From Arachnopeziza araneosa (lineage: Eukaryota > Ascomycota > Leotiomycetes > Helotiales > Arachnopezizaceae): a stretch of DNA of 64,000 nt. This document shows positions 1 to 11,136 of the stretch, piece by piece (the first letter of the stretch is position 1; the number at the start of each line of letters is the position of its first letter). The notes under the pieces are model-generated. The model saw only the letters and a list, made by a program, of their open reading frames with translations, did not search any database and was not told the origin of the DNA. Where the stretch lies: NCBI GenBank assembly GCA_003988855.1, contig QYAI01000058.1:186001-250000 (forward strand). The letters are read 5' to 3'. Made by a program: the position numbers and the translations under genes.

Positions 1-678
1 TAACCAATTGTAGGAGGGTAGTTGAGTAGGAAATGGGCACCAGAAAAGCTAACAAAAGCTAGGAAGGAGAGAATCTGTCTAAGAAGAGACGTGAAAGCCA
101 TTTTGAGAACTGATATTTTCAATTTCAGTGATTCAAGAGTCAGAATTTTTGGTAATATGGAGCGGAAAATGTCCAAAGAGCAGATATTTTGAAAGAGTTG
201 GACCTCGGAGGGACTTCATTAATTAGCGCTTGGCAGGAGGAGGTGCATGTAGTGAACTGCTTTAGTGGGATCCGCTTTGTTAGTTTAATGCACTCTTTCT
301 GTCTCTCTTTGCAGGAAGCACGACCCGAGGAATGGGGCGTTGTTGTTTACGCCTCCTTATTGGCTTTAGGCGAGAACAATTGAGCAGATTTCCAGAACGC
401 CACAACCCCTCGGGCCTTGGCACGACATGACATATCAAAACTTGATTATTTCTGCGCGATAACATCTCTTCATGTTGTCTCAATTATTAACTCAACGTAT
501 GGCTTGTAACGGATACTCGGAAACGAGCTCAATACTACTCGTTCGAGAGCAAGCCACAATATCCCCAAACACCCCTCCTTCCAACTTTCACTTCTAGTCG
601 TGACAGGATCATCTTGCGCATTGACAAGCTGGACGCTTTTGCATTCTCTGGGATCAACAACTCCATCTCTTCGCCAAC
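1..678. other. Left-edge non-coding stretch, 5' region of the metalloreductase
   Basis: Only short overlapping open frames on both strands, none with a recognisable domain. The last 150 bases are the likely 5' untranslated region and promoter of the ferric reductase that follows. I see no RNA gene or repeat here. Confidence 0.5.
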
Positions 679-2725
679 ATGGATGCCGCGATGATGGACA
701 GCATGGCGGGGATGGGGATGGACTCAAGTTCCGACACTTTGTTTCGGACATATAATCAAGTTCTTGCAAGAGGTTTCTGGTACATTTTTGCATTTTTAGT
801 GGGGTTTCTTCTTCTCGTGCGGGTCATTGAGAATTATCAAAATTGGTCAAGGTCAGTCAAATATATCTAAAAGCGATACATGTTCGGCTCGTCCAGCATG
901 CGCGTCCCCTTGGAAAGCAGTCCAAGCTGCCTCCTATATTGGGACATGAGATCTGACTCACAGCGACAGACTTCGAAGATGTCGAACTCGAAGCGCAAAT
1001 TACCCCACGAAAGTGAATAATCCGCTTGAGCAAATGTATGCCACCGCTACCGCGGTACTTCGAGAATTCAGTTACCCTCAGCTCCTCATCAAGAACCATT
1101 ATTTTCAGTGGTTGAGCCCTCCACCGATGGGACGAGTACTCTTTCTGGCTTGCTACTGGGCAATTATTTCTTTCATGATGACGTACAACGCCATCGTCAA
1201 AGACGCGTATTATTATGAAAGGATAGGATTCCGGAATGCATGGATATCGGTCACTCAAGTTCCTCTGATCTATCTCCTGGCTTCAAAATCTAGTATCATT
1301 GGCCTGATTGTTGGGAGTTCCCATGAACGTTTGAATTGGCTACACAGATGGGTATCAAGAACACTCTTGATTACAGTAACCGTTCATGGAGGCTTTTTCT
1401 TTCGCGAGTGGTATCGAGCTGATTTTATAAAACTAGAGTTGGAAATGATGCCTATGGTTAAATATGGCATGGGAGCATGGGCTGTTCTCGTCTGGACCTT
1501 TATCACATCCATTTCTCCTCTCCGAAGTATCGCCTACGAAGTCTTTGTCTTACAGCACATCGCTGCGGCTGCTGTATTCCTCTGGCTTCTTTGGGTACAT
1601 GTTCCAAGCTATGCCGCCTACAACATCTGGTTTGCCATTGGAGCAATTTCTTTCGACTGGATCTTCCGTTTTTGTCTCGCTGTGTATCAGAATATTAGGA
1701 TTCGCAAGATACGATCGTGTAGCGGAACGAAAAAGATTGGCCACAAAGTTGATGTGCAAGCCAAAGGTTCTGACATCACCGTTGTCGCTATCAAGGATGT
1801 ACATCTCTCCTGGAAGCCGGGTCAACATTTGTATCTGTGGATTCCTGCCCTAGGACTGCTAGAAACACATCCATTCACAATCGCTGTCCCATGCAAAACC
1901 TCGGAAGGATGTCACTGCAACGAAGTTCAACTTGCAATCAAAGCTCAATCTGGTTTCTCGGCCAGAATTCATCGGCACGCCACCAAGACACCGCTGAAGT
2001 CCTTGACAGGATTTTTGACTGGGCCATACGGATGTCCTCCTGAGTGGATAGCCTACGAAACGCTTATTCTCATATCGGCTTCAACGGGAGCTTCTTTCAC
2101 CCTCCCAATACTTGAGAGCATATTGACTGCTAAAGGGACAATATGCACTCAACGAATCAAATTTTTGCTTATCGTCCGCAGCAGACACCATACAGAATAC
2201 TACGCAAAGCGCCTCTCCGACGCTTTAGTACAAGCGGAAGCAGTTGGCATTTCTCTGGAGATTGAAATTGCTATTACGAGTGGTGAAGGCTCGCTTGGTG
2301 ACATCAGTGAGGTGGATACGCAGCATGAGCATGCCAGTAAACAGAGCGCTTCCGATGACGATATAAGTATCCAAAAGGGCAATGNTACGGAAAAGAGTTA
2401 CGCGCTCGTCAAATCACAGTCACAATCGTCTTCACAGATATCGTCACGTGCTCCTGCCGCCAAATGTTGCTGTAGTGGTGAAATGGAAAAATTGCCGGAT
2501 GCCTCAAGAACGATAAGATACTCTTATGAGCGGCCCAATGTAGACGATTTCATTCGACAGCCTGTAGAAGTAACTGGTGGAGAGACTTCGGTCGCTGTTT
2601 GTGGAGGCAAGTCTCTCGTTTCGACCGTGAGGAACGCGGTCGCGAGGTTATCAGATGAGAGGGCTGTTCACAAAGGAACAGGAGCCCAAGGAATTCATTT
2701 GCATGTTGAAGAGTATTGTTTTTAG
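679..2725 (+). CDS. Ferric/cupric reductase transmembrane component (FRE family)
   Basis: Plasma-membrane NADPH-dependent metalloreductase that moves electrons across the membrane through FAD and two hemes to reduce Fe(III) or Cu(II) before uptake. Two exons, 679-851 and 964-2725; the joined frame is open and gives 644 aa. The multi-helix core carries the paired heme histidines (HRWVSRTLLITVTVH, then HIAAAAVFLWLLWVH), an HPFT FAD-binding motif, a GPYG segment and a C-terminal GGKSLVSTVRN NADPH site. The protein ends VEEYCF, like many fungal FRE proteins. The N-terminus is methionine-rich (MDAAMMDSMAGMGMD), which may bind copper. One undetermined base (2385) lies in the hydrophilic loop before the NADPH site. 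Probably a flanking gene rather than a member of the cluster. Confidence 0.9.
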
Positions 2726-2833
2726 ATATTAAATATTGGTATATATATGAAAGTAGCAAATTGTAATCTCACATGATCAGACCCAACTTTTGGCGGATCC
2801 GACAGCCCTAAACATGATCCAAGTCGAGGCAGA

Positions 2834-3352
2834 TTAAACATCCCACTGAATATCCCTCAACTCAGACACCGGCCGTTCGAGAAACATCTCCAATGCTCTT
2901 CCTCCTACCAATGCCATGAAAGTAACGCCTAGGAACATGAAAACTGCATCTAAATAAGCCGTCATGCAAGTCTCAATCGAAACATCCGCGCCCGCTTTAG
3001 CCAGCTCCATAAAATTTGCGAGGTAAACCAAGATGCAGAAGAAACACGTGGTAAGCGCGGTGAAGTTGCTAGTTTCGGCATTGCTGAGATTTTGGTCGTG
3101 ACCATGCGGATCTCGAGTTTCGCTTGAGGTGTATGTCGATAAGCAGAGAACGAGCTCCCCCAAAAGAAGTCCTGTGAGGACGACAAAAATCAAGAAACAA
3201 GTCGAAAGCGCGAGGAGCAGAGCCGTCCTCATAATAGGAAGAGCAATTGTTGGGTCCATTTCGAGATTTGAAGACTGGAGTGAATGAGAGCGAGACTGAG
3301 TTTGGTGTTTGAATCGAGGCTGATCAAGCAGGGAGCTTATTTTTAAATGCAA
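2834..3352 (-). CDS. Small multi-pass membrane protein, function unknown
   Basis: An intron-free 172-codon frame; an internal start at 3259 (MDPTIALP) would give about 141 aa and is more likely, because the preceding residues are hydrophilic and the first helix follows directly. Three or four hydrophobic segments are visible (around LLLALSTCFLIFVVLTGLLL, then TTCFFCILVYLANF, then AVFMFLGVTFMALVGG). I do not recognise the family. It is tail-to-tail with the ferric reductase, 108 bp apart, and head-to-head with the next unknown membrane protein, with which it shares an intergenic stretch containing imperfect repeats (about 3375-3490). Confidence 0.55.
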   Translation of the reverse strand: MHLKISSLLDQPRFKHQTQSRSHSLQSSNLEMDPTIALPIMRTALLLALSTCFLIFVVLTGLLLGELVLCLSTYTSSETRDPHGHDQNLSNAETSNFTALTTCFFCILVYLANFMELAKAGADVSIETCMTAYLDAVFMFLGVTFMALVGGRALEMFLERPVSELRDIQWDV

Positions 3353-3374
3353 AATACAGTGCTACTAGTGTGAC

Positions 3375-3490
3375 TGAATATCGATGATGTGCTTCGATTT
3401 TAAAAGTTTAACGATTTTCGATCATGTGCTTCGGTTTTAGAATTTATCGATTGTCGAAAGTGCGGCTGAACATCAGAATTTGTCGACTAT
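3375..3490. repeat. Imperfect short tandem repeat between two divergent unknown genes
   Basis: Two related blocks of the form 'tgtgcttcg(a/g)ttttA(g/a)aa...' each followed by a 'cgatt(t/g)tcga' element, with a third weaker copy 'gaatttgtcgactatcgg'. The unit is roughly 55-60 bp. It sits in the shared 5' region of two small membrane-protein genes and may be a degenerate minisatellite or a repeated control element. Confidence 0.4.
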
Positions 3491-3529
3491 CGGAAAAAAA
3501 AAGTGGCATCCACTTTTCCGCTTTAGGGG

Positions 3530-4207
3530 GTGATGATGTATGATGATTTCAGCAGTTCGGATGGAACTAATTCGCTAGCTTTATCCTACACGTATAGATT
3601 CTGTAGCTGCGTCCTCCAAGTTTTCAACTCTTCACTCATTTCAAGCAGCTCCGATTTACCTCCTGATCTCATTCCAACCAAAACCGAGTTCAAGATGGCT
3701 CTCCAACTTCTCTACAGTTTTACTCTAATACTATTAAACCTCGCCACGATGAGGTACGTGGTAAATATTTTTCACTGTGCTGCCCGTTGCGCCTGGATGA
3801 TTCTACGCTCCATCAAATCAACCCAAGACATTCTTCCTATTTTACGCCAAAACTCGAATACGGTCCAGCTGCTATTCTGGCTCGCTCTCTCTGTATGGGG
3901 AGCTTATATGCCAGTCAATCCGACCTATCAGAAAATTGTCACGCAAACGTTGCTATATTTTTGCGTTGGGTGGCAAATCCCGCTCATGCTGGAAGGGCTG
4001 ATAAATCTGAGAGGGGGGAATGAGGTTTCGAAAAAGGTGACAGAAGCGTTGGAAAAAGAAGAGATGTGGTTGGAACGGCTGGAGGAAGCCGATTTAAGAG
4101 CTATGGTAGAGGAGATGCGAATGTGGAGGGATAGAAGAGCGTCAGTGACAGAGAGAAGGGAAAGGGATACTGAGGTTAGGGTTGGAGTTCACGAAATTTT
4201 TGAGTGA
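3530..4207 (+). CDS. Unknown membrane protein with charged C-terminal helix
   Basis: A 225-codon uninterrupted frame. The first 54 residues are low-complexity and serine-rich; a start at 3695 (MALQLLYSFTLILL) is an attractive alternative because it opens directly into a hydrophobic helix. Further hydrophobic stretches occur near LLFWLALSVWGAYM and IVTQTLLYFCVGW, followed by a long highly charged segment rich in E and R (KEEMWLERLEEADLRAMVEE) that is probably helical or coiled coil. No family recognised. Its topology and size resemble the divergent neighbour, and the two may be a functional pair, but that is inference. Confidence 0.5.
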   Translation: MMMYDDFSSSDGTNSLALSYTYRFCSCVLQVFNSSLISSSSDLPPDLIPTKTEFKMALQLLYSFTLILLNLATMRYVVNIFHCAARCAWMILRSIKSTQDILPILRQNSNTVQLLFWLALSVWGAYMPVNPTYQKIVTQTLLYFCVGWQIPLMLEGLINLRGGNEVSKKVTEALEKEEMWLERLEEADLRAMVEEMRMWRDRRASVTERRERDTEVRVGVHEIFE

Positions 4208-5064
4208 GGGAGCTGTGGGACGATGCAGATATGTTGGGCGCTACGGACTTGCCTAGCCAGACGAACATCCGTCCCAGCTGACCAAATATTGTTAGCATTG
4301 TAGTTTGATCATAATTACTATCAAGTGGGATTCGCATTAGTTTGAGAGCCATTCATGTGATGGTAACTATGTGTTAAGAATATTTCACAGTGACGAGGTT
4401 CAAAATCCTTGATCAATCGCCACCTCTATTGTGAGTTGCTAAATAAGTATTAGTGAGTGCGTTTAATATTCTAAATATGTAGTGCGCTACAAATTAAAGC
4501 GCACCGAGATGCTTAGTTGCCGTCACACTAACCACAACTTTCATAGCTCCTACCTCGCCTTGAATCCATGTTCCAATCTCATCTACGTCACCCATAACAA
4601 AATAAGCTCAATCTAAACTCAGACTCCAAACTCAAATTTCAAAATACGGGTGCTAGTTTTTACACCGCGGTACCCTCTCTACCTAGGTATAGAGCCGTTC
4701 AATCAGGCTTTTTTACAGCGGAAACTGATTCTTCGGACATATCTCAGTGGTTTGCTAAAAATAACAGGATGAAAGCCGCGCTATTACCACGACCGGGTCG
4801 CTTTATCAGCTCAACCTTCGTTGCCCGACAAAACTCAACTCTTTGCCAAAGCTGCTCTCGCTCATTGTAGCCCTACAAGGAGCAAGGTCCTGATGTTCCA
4901 ATGTTCCATACCATAAGTTACCGGTTACAACTCCCGCATTGTCACCTGTCTCGTTTTTGTAGAAATAAAATAAGTGCTGGACTTGATTTTTCTTCGCTAA
5001 GTACTACCTCAAGCCTAAAGTGGCTCGAATATGAAACCGAGCTCTGCTTGTCCTCAATCCTTGC
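4208..5064. other. Intergenic stretch without a recognisable gene
   Basis: About 850 bp between the left flanking genes and the 3' end of the halogenase. No frame of note and no RNA gene seen. It marks the probable left boundary of the biosynthetic cluster. Confidence 0.5.
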
Positions 5065-7064
5065 TTACTGATGCACCATCACGGCTGGGCTAACCTCTTC
5101 GCACCCATTGAGATTGCCTATGCTGTGAGGCATGTCGACTTCAGGGTGAGCCTCGCCTGATGCTACTGTGAGGCCTAAAGAGCCTCTTTGTAGCCTCGGT
5201 GTCAGACCATTAATGACATCAGCCCCGAACTCGTCAGTGCCTCGATTGACGTTTTCGTCCGCAATACGCGTGAGACGCGCATGTAGACTTGCGCCGGCGG
5301 ACATCTCCCGATATTCTTCCCAACGGCTACGGATGGTGTCGAGGAGGCGAATCTGGCCTGGTGAAAGTGCTTGCTGCACAATGCTTTCACTCTCTTGCTG
5401 CTTGCTGCTTCCGTTCTCGCCAGCTAGGGAATGGAAGCAAAAGTCCAAGGTCTTGGCCACCTCCTGTTGCGACAGCTTTCCAGCAACGTCAGTGTCTCCC
5501 TGAATGACTTGTTGGATCGTCAGTAAAGGTTAGAAAACTTTGGGAAGATTGACGTACTTGGTCTGAAATGCTCGAAGGCTCGGTCGAAAGTCTCTTCGTC
5601 CTCATCCATTATGATCAAGTCTTGCTTGGCCCTGATCTGCGTCAAGGCGCTTGTCACCACCATCAGAAAGCGCGTGTACGTTTCAGAGATTTTTTCCGAA
5701 TGCCACAACCCGGCTTCCACTTCGGTGCAGTCCCCTCGGATGGATGCACAAATAGTAGTTGCCGCTGACAATCCTCCAGCTAGGGCAATATGAACCCCGG
5801 ACGAGAAAAAGGGATCGATGAAGCTTGCGGCATCCCCTATGAGACGAACACAAGGACTTGCGTAGGCCGTGGCAGTGTAAGACCAGTCTGATGCAGACCT
5901 GCATTGAGAAACCATTTCAGCGCTTTCCAGAAGTGCCTGAATACCAGGAGTACCGCGAACGAGCTCAAGGTAACGCCCCGTGCTGTCCAGTCTTGGTCCT
6001 TCTTCCTTCATAGCAACCTTAGTTTTATCTTGATTCCTGACGATACCGACGGAAGTTTGCCCGGTGTGAAGGGGGATGAACCAGGCCCAACCGCTGCCGT
6101 CTTTGTATAATTAGCACATGGTTTAAATACGTATTCAAACACCATACCTTGCAAAGCTTCAAAGTAAGGTGATCCTTCGCGCTTGGTACCAACCGCGTAT
6201 GTTCCGCCGCCTTCCCAATACGCCCACGTGGCAACACTCTTCAATTGGGCACTCTCGTTGTGTTTACGGTTCTTCAGGTATTTGGTGCTCACTTTGAAAA
6301 GGTGTTAGCATTTATTTTGGATACCTTCGTTAATGTAGGATTTCGAACGCACCTATACCAGCCCTACCACTGGCATCCACAAGGTAGTCGTATGCAATTT
6401 CCCCTGAACTTCCGTCCAGCTTGCAGGACCACTGTGCGGAAATAGGCTGGCCAGGATCAGGAAGTCGTTCATCCTTAGTCCAGTCTTCGCCTCGTGGCTC
6501 AAAGTTGATACGATCTACTCTCACTCCGTCGAAAGTTTGAGCGCCGCATTTTGAAGCATGTTGGAAGAGTAGCTCATCTGCCTCAGAGCGGACGACATTC
6601 CAGGCATAACCGTTTGGACCACCGGCAGCAACGAAATCCGAGTCTGTACTTGTTTAGTGTCAAGTCTGCGCAAGTGGATACGTTCTCGTGCTTACAGACG
6701 GCGGGTTTGCCATGTGTTAGAGTAAATGCAGCACCATTCTGATTTGCGCCAGTTAGCCTTTCGGAATTTAAAGATTATTGGTCGCTTTCACCTTGATTCG
6801 AAAACCATGGGCCTGAAAGGTATCATCGACATCGATGAACCGAAGAAAGTGACGAATAGAAGGCAGCATGCTTTCTCCTATATGATACCTGGGCTTTTGA
6901 GTGTATGAATCATTTAGGGTTCGGTTGGTGCTGCATTACCTCGGGAATTTTTCTGCTTCGAGCAGGACGGTGTCAATGCCCTCACGGGCCAAAGCTGCAG
7001 CACAGTATGACCCAGCTGGTCCTCCTCCTACAACCAGCACTTGGCATCTTGTTGGGATTTGCAT
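5065..7064 (-). CDS. FAD-dependent halogenase (fungal phenolic/aliphatic type)
   Basis: Uses FADH2, oxygen and halide to make a hypohalous species that chlorinates a carrier-bound or free substrate. Seven exons join in frame to about 561 aa, with introns of 47-61 bp. The start at 7064 gives VLVVGGGPAGSY, the FAD-binding GxGxxG motif, within 20 residues. FPRYHIGESMLPSIRHF and GPNGYAWNVVRSEADELLF follow, then DASGRAG, a WAWFIP stretch matching the halogenase WxWxIP signature, and GDAASFIDPFFSSGVHIALA near the second flavin site. This order is that of Rdc2/RadH/GsfI-type fungal halogenases (family knowledge). No flavin reductase is seen nearby, as is usual in fungi. It shares a 503-bp divergent promoter with the SDR at 7568. 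Substrate unknown: the only PKS here is highly reducing, so an activated beta-keto or amino-acid-derived aromatic position is possible. Confidence 0.92.
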
Positions 7065-7353
7065 CGTACTATTTGTTTTTCTTCACTTTGTTGGAGCTAA
7101 TTTCTTGATTTCTGTCTTAGGGAAGAAAATTGATTGATGTGATTCTGACGCTGGCTTTATACGCGAAGAAGTATTAGAGCTAACTGCTTATCAAGTTCGC
7201 TTCGGATTGTTCTTTGTCTAGCACTGGTTAGTGGGCTGCAGGAGTACTGCTAGAAACTACACGACATGCCACTAATATGGTCTGACTGCATAATTACAGT
7301 CCAACAAATAGGAGACCTGGGGCTGAAGCGAATGGATTCTCTCTATCCGGCAT

Positions 7354-7392
7354 CGAGCCGAACGCGGCTCGGCCGTCGGGTGGACAGCCGAG
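7354..7392. promoter_or_regulatory. Candidate CGG-type operator in the halogenase/SDR divergent promoter
   Basis: Positions 7354-7371 form a perfect inverted repeat with 7-bp arms (CGAGCCG-AACG-CGGCTCG), overlapped by a GCTCGG site, and a second CCGAG copy lies at 7388-7392. The site is about 300 bp from the halogenase start and 200 bp from the SDR start. Paired CGG triplets are the usual target of Zn2Cys6 regulators, and such a regulator is encoded at 33517-36149. The same core recurs in other promoters of this cluster. Confidence 0.5.
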
Positions 7393-7567
7393 TCATCCCA
7401 CCGGGAGCGTTATGGGTCAAGGCATGTTTCTTACACAATATTGGAGTCATGGATCAATCAGGTGATTGTTCTTAGAGACCCTGCTAATTATTGGATTTGA
7501 TGTTGATAGTCGTTGAACATGCGTAGACGGGTCCTAGGGACAATTCTGAACATCCAAGACTCCTTCA

Positions 7568-8755
7568 ATGTTTTTTCTCGATTTCGTGCGCTCTCAGCTG
7601 TTCATCAAGCTGCCTGCTTCTGATCATGATTTCAGCGGCCAGACGATAATTGTTACTGGAGGAAGCAGCGGCCTAGGCTTCGAGGCTGCCCGACTTCTGC
7701 TTCAACTGAATGCGTCAAAGGTCATTCTGGCGGTTCGATCCACTACTCGAGGCCTACAGGCGGCAGAAAAACTCCATACGTCAACGGGGAGAGTAGATTC
7801 GGTCGAAGTGTACTCTCTGGAGATGGAGCAGTACGAGTCTGTCATTGCCTTCGCCGCAGAAATGGGTAAGCGGGAACGTGTGGACGCGGTCATCTTGAAC
7901 GCTGGAAAGGCTACACTGGACTTTTACCTCGCCGAAGGAAACGAGAGCAGCGTTACAGTCAATGTGCTCAGCACTTTTCTTTTGGCGTATCAACTCCTAC
8001 CTGTTCTCCGCAAGTCAGCTATGCAATGGGGAACAATTCCCCGAGTCAGTATTGTCTCATCTGAAATCCACAATCTGGCCACGCTGCGAATACCCAAGTC
8101 CGGGAGCATATTTGACGAACTGAATGATGAATCTGGGGCAAACATGACGATGAGGTAAGTAGTATATACATATCCAACACGCTTCTAGGAAGAATACTGT
8201 CCCGAATTTTGTACTTCCATGTAACTGATGCGCCTAGCACGGACCAAAAGATACATGGAGACGAAATTACTTCAGATTCTTCTGATGCGTGAAATGGCCG
8301 CCCACTTGTCTTCCTCCTCCGAACACCAGACGACTGACGAGAATCCTCCCAAAGCTNTAGTGAACGCGCTCACCCCAGGCTATTGCTCGTCTGGATTGAC
8401 CCGCGACGTCCACGGGATGCTCTCTATCTTATTCTGGGGGCTCTCTGCAGTCTTTGCGAGAAAGCCAGAAGAAGGTGCCAGGGCTCTGGTCGATGCTATT
8501 GCTAGAGGTCCCAGTAGTCATGGCAAGTTTCTCCGAGATTGTAGAATTGACGAGTAAGTGCTTTAATTAAAGCGATATATTCTCAGAAATTAGTCTTTGT
8601 GCTCCAGCTGATTCTGGTGCACCAGGAACGCATTGTCACCTTATGTTCGGAGCCGCGAAGGGGGAGAGATGCAGCGGGTAGCATGGGCTGCGTTGCGGGC
8701 TCAATTAAAATTCATTATCCCCGGTTTTGATAGCTTGATAGCGCTTGAAGAATAA
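7568..8755 (+). CDS. Short-chain dehydrogenase/reductase
   Basis: NAD(P)H-dependent oxidoreductase of the extended retinol-dehydrogenase-like fungal SDR type; probably a ketoreductase or alcohol dehydrogenase in tailoring. Three exons (7568-8154, 8251-8553, 8626-8755) join in frame to 339 aa. Seen: TGGSSGLG (Rossmann glycine motif), LNAG, a catalytic serine in VSIVSSEIH, and YMETK, which supplies the YxxxK pair immediately after the first intron. The obvious upstream acceptor (8237) does not keep frame; the acceptor at 8250 does and restores YxxxK, so I chose that. One N (8357) lies in exon 2. Divergent from the halogenase. Confidence 0.88.
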
Positions 8756-9286
8756 CTTGGGATTGCAATGAGTAATCTACAAGGAATGAATATAGGATCA
8801 TTCACGTCATGCTTTAGGTAGTCTTGAATCGCATATGTACATACAATCATGTAGCATGCGGCTTGAAAATATTGTTAAAACCAATGAATTAGTTCGAGAA
8901 TCAATATTCTACTTGCGTATAACCAGATATGGTGACGGTTTGGTTTTCACATTGGTCAGTCAGACTCAATCGACATTTTTTTTCCTTATCCACACTTACA
9001 ATCGGAGACGCATGAAAGCTGAAACGTAGCTAGGTGTAATTTTGTTAAGTGGTCTCTGCCGGGCCGGTGGGCTGGTTTGCAGTCCTTATCTCGTAGCTAG
9101 TCGTCGGAAGCGATGCCCTGGTTATGATTAGGTTTCCCGGCCTGGGACAGCCTATCATTCGATGAGTTATAGAAACAGGGGTGATAAAAGACTTTTACAG
9201 AGGATATGAGTTCATGAGTGTGCCAACTTACGCTTTCTGTTTCCTTGTCATAGTATTAGCCCAGTTCTACAACCAACACTGAAAAC
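8756..9286. other. Intergenic stretch, promoter of the AYR1-like SDR
   Basis: About 530 bp with only short frames. It contains GC-rich GCCGG elements around 9060-9140 but no clear CTCGG cluster. Nothing else seen. Confidence 0.4.
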
Positions 9287-10616
9287 ATGGAGAAATTTGC
9301 GCTGGTAACCGGGTTCGTACCTCTCCAGACTTGTTATTTTTTAGTCGCATGTGTTTACTCGGTATCATGATAGGTGTGGCCAAGGCGGCATCGGCGCCGC
9401 CCTCGCAATGCGTTTGCGTCAATCAGGTACGCTGGGCAATTACTACACATCCAGACATCCCTTCCCTTTCAAAAACAACGGATTCCCATCACGTACTGCA
9501 GAAAAGGACAAATGATAACATGCAACATAGGCTTCGTAACTTTTGCGACCGTGTTGCCTCACGAAAATCAAGAGCACCTCATTAAGAAAGACATCCATGT
9601 AATCACCGCAGATGTGACGAGTGATTCAGATACGGAAAAACTCATAGGGGAGCTTGATCTTGTCTGCAAAGGCAGACTGGATGTCTTGATCAATAACGCG
9701 TCAGTCTCAACCCATAACGCTAAGTTTCAGATCTCTGACACTAACCGACGGCAGTGGAATATGTAAATCTGATGCTTGCCTGGAAGTCATCCTGAAGACT
9801 AATATATTGCTTAATCAGGCTATACCATGCCAGCAACGGATACCGATGTCCTGCAGGTTGAAAAGATGTTTGCCGTGAATGTTTTCGGGCCAATGCGAAT
9901 GGTGAAAGCTTTCCACAAGCATCTTTTGGCAACCAAAGGAACCATTGTCAATATCGGATCCGTCGGCGGCATCGTTCCGTATGTATTTGGCGGTAAGTGA
10001 ACTACACTATTCGATGATACCAGAATCTCGCTCATGGCTAATCTCAATGCTCTTTATAGCAAGCTACAATGCGAGCAAGGCAGCGCTCCATCATTACGGA
10101 AACACCCTGCGTGTCGAAATGAAACCTTTTGGGTTAGTCTAGAAAGAAACCTGATACGTACCAATGAATGATGTATGAGGCGCTTGGAACAAGTTACTGA
10201 CAAAGTTCACCATGTATAGGGTTCGCGTGATCAATGTTATCTCTGGTGAAGTAGGGACCAACATACTTCGTGGGGATTCCAAGAGGGTTCTTCCCAAAGG
10301 TATGCGGAGTGCGCCCATGACACTAATAAGATAGTCAATCTAACAAAGGACAGATTCGGTGTATTTTCCTCTGTCGAGCGACTTTCAGAACCATGTGCAG
10401 CGAACTCCAAGTGATTGTCAAAGCCTCACGTCGCAGAATTAAGTGCTAATACTAGATCTAGAGACAGTCGCGCCTGAGGTGTATGCGGCTGAGGTAGTAA
10501 AAGAGCTACTTCGGGCCACACCACGCGCCTGGTTCTGGTACGGGCCAACAACTTGGATCGTGCGATGGGGTGATATACTTCTCCCAAGAACTTCCTGGGT
10601 ACGGGGAATTGTCTAA
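9287..10616 (+). CDS. AYR1-like short-chain dehydrogenase, with a frame discontinuity at one junction
   Basis: Resembles fungal NADPH-dependent 1-acyldihydroxyacetone-phosphate reductases (AYR1 type); such proteins are reused in clusters as ketoreductases. Eight exons: 9287-9312, 9374-9426, 9531-9699, 9819-9992, 10060-10132, 10220-10299, 10354-10410, 10462-10616. Seen: VTGCGQGGIG at the N-terminus, the LINNA part of the NNAG motif, a catalytic serine in NIGSVGG, YNASK (YxxxK), and a C-terminal WFWYGPTTWIVRW segment typical of the family. Exon 3 ends two bases into a codon, while exon 4 must be entered with one base, so the summed exons (787 nt) are not a multiple of three. All other junctions fit. 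Either one base is missing in the assembly or the gene is newly broken. The first intron has a GTTCGT donor. Confidence 0.75.
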
Positions 10617-11136
10617 TTCCTAGCCTTCGCTACCGGAGCGCTGATAATGGACAGGATTGGTTATTTTGGAGAATGTTTAATTTCGACCAAATTGCCGCCT
10701 CACGTGCGCAAAATGATGGTAGCGATTTTTTCGGTAGTTAGTTAGCAATTGAATGTATCTTTTTATTGGATTTATGTTTTATTCGAAATAAGTTCTCTTG
10801 TGCAGTGAAGTCCAAACTAAGACCAAAAAAGTACTTTTGACTCCTGTAGACCATATCATGGAAAATTTGGGTGGAAAATTTGGGTGTATATTTTGTGCAT
10901 ATATAGGCATCTTGAGCGTAGAATGGGCTAAAAAGTCTACCTAGTATATATAGAGGACGTGGGTGATGTGTGCCACTACAAATAGCTTCAATAAACCCAA
11001 ATAAATCTTATTATCGAAGTTATGTTATTCAAAACAGTATTGGGACGGCGAGGAGTGGAAACCCTCTTCACGAAAATGCCTAGCTTGGCTTTTACACGAA
11101 AGTATAGGGTTTTCATGTTAAATGATCTAATGTGTC
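10617..11136. other. AT-rich convergent intergenic stretch
   Basis: About 520 bp between the 3' ends of two convergent SDR genes. AT-rich, with TATATA runs (10900-10950), probably holding both 3' untranslated regions. No coding frame seen. Confidence 0.5.

Noticed and set aside
8155..8250. Apparent frameshift in the first SDR
   Set aside because: Resolved by the acceptor at 8250 instead of 8237; YxxxK then follows in frame.
8835..9029. 64-codon + strand frame
   Set aside because: Short, AT-rich, no domain, no start context; chance frame in an intergenic region.
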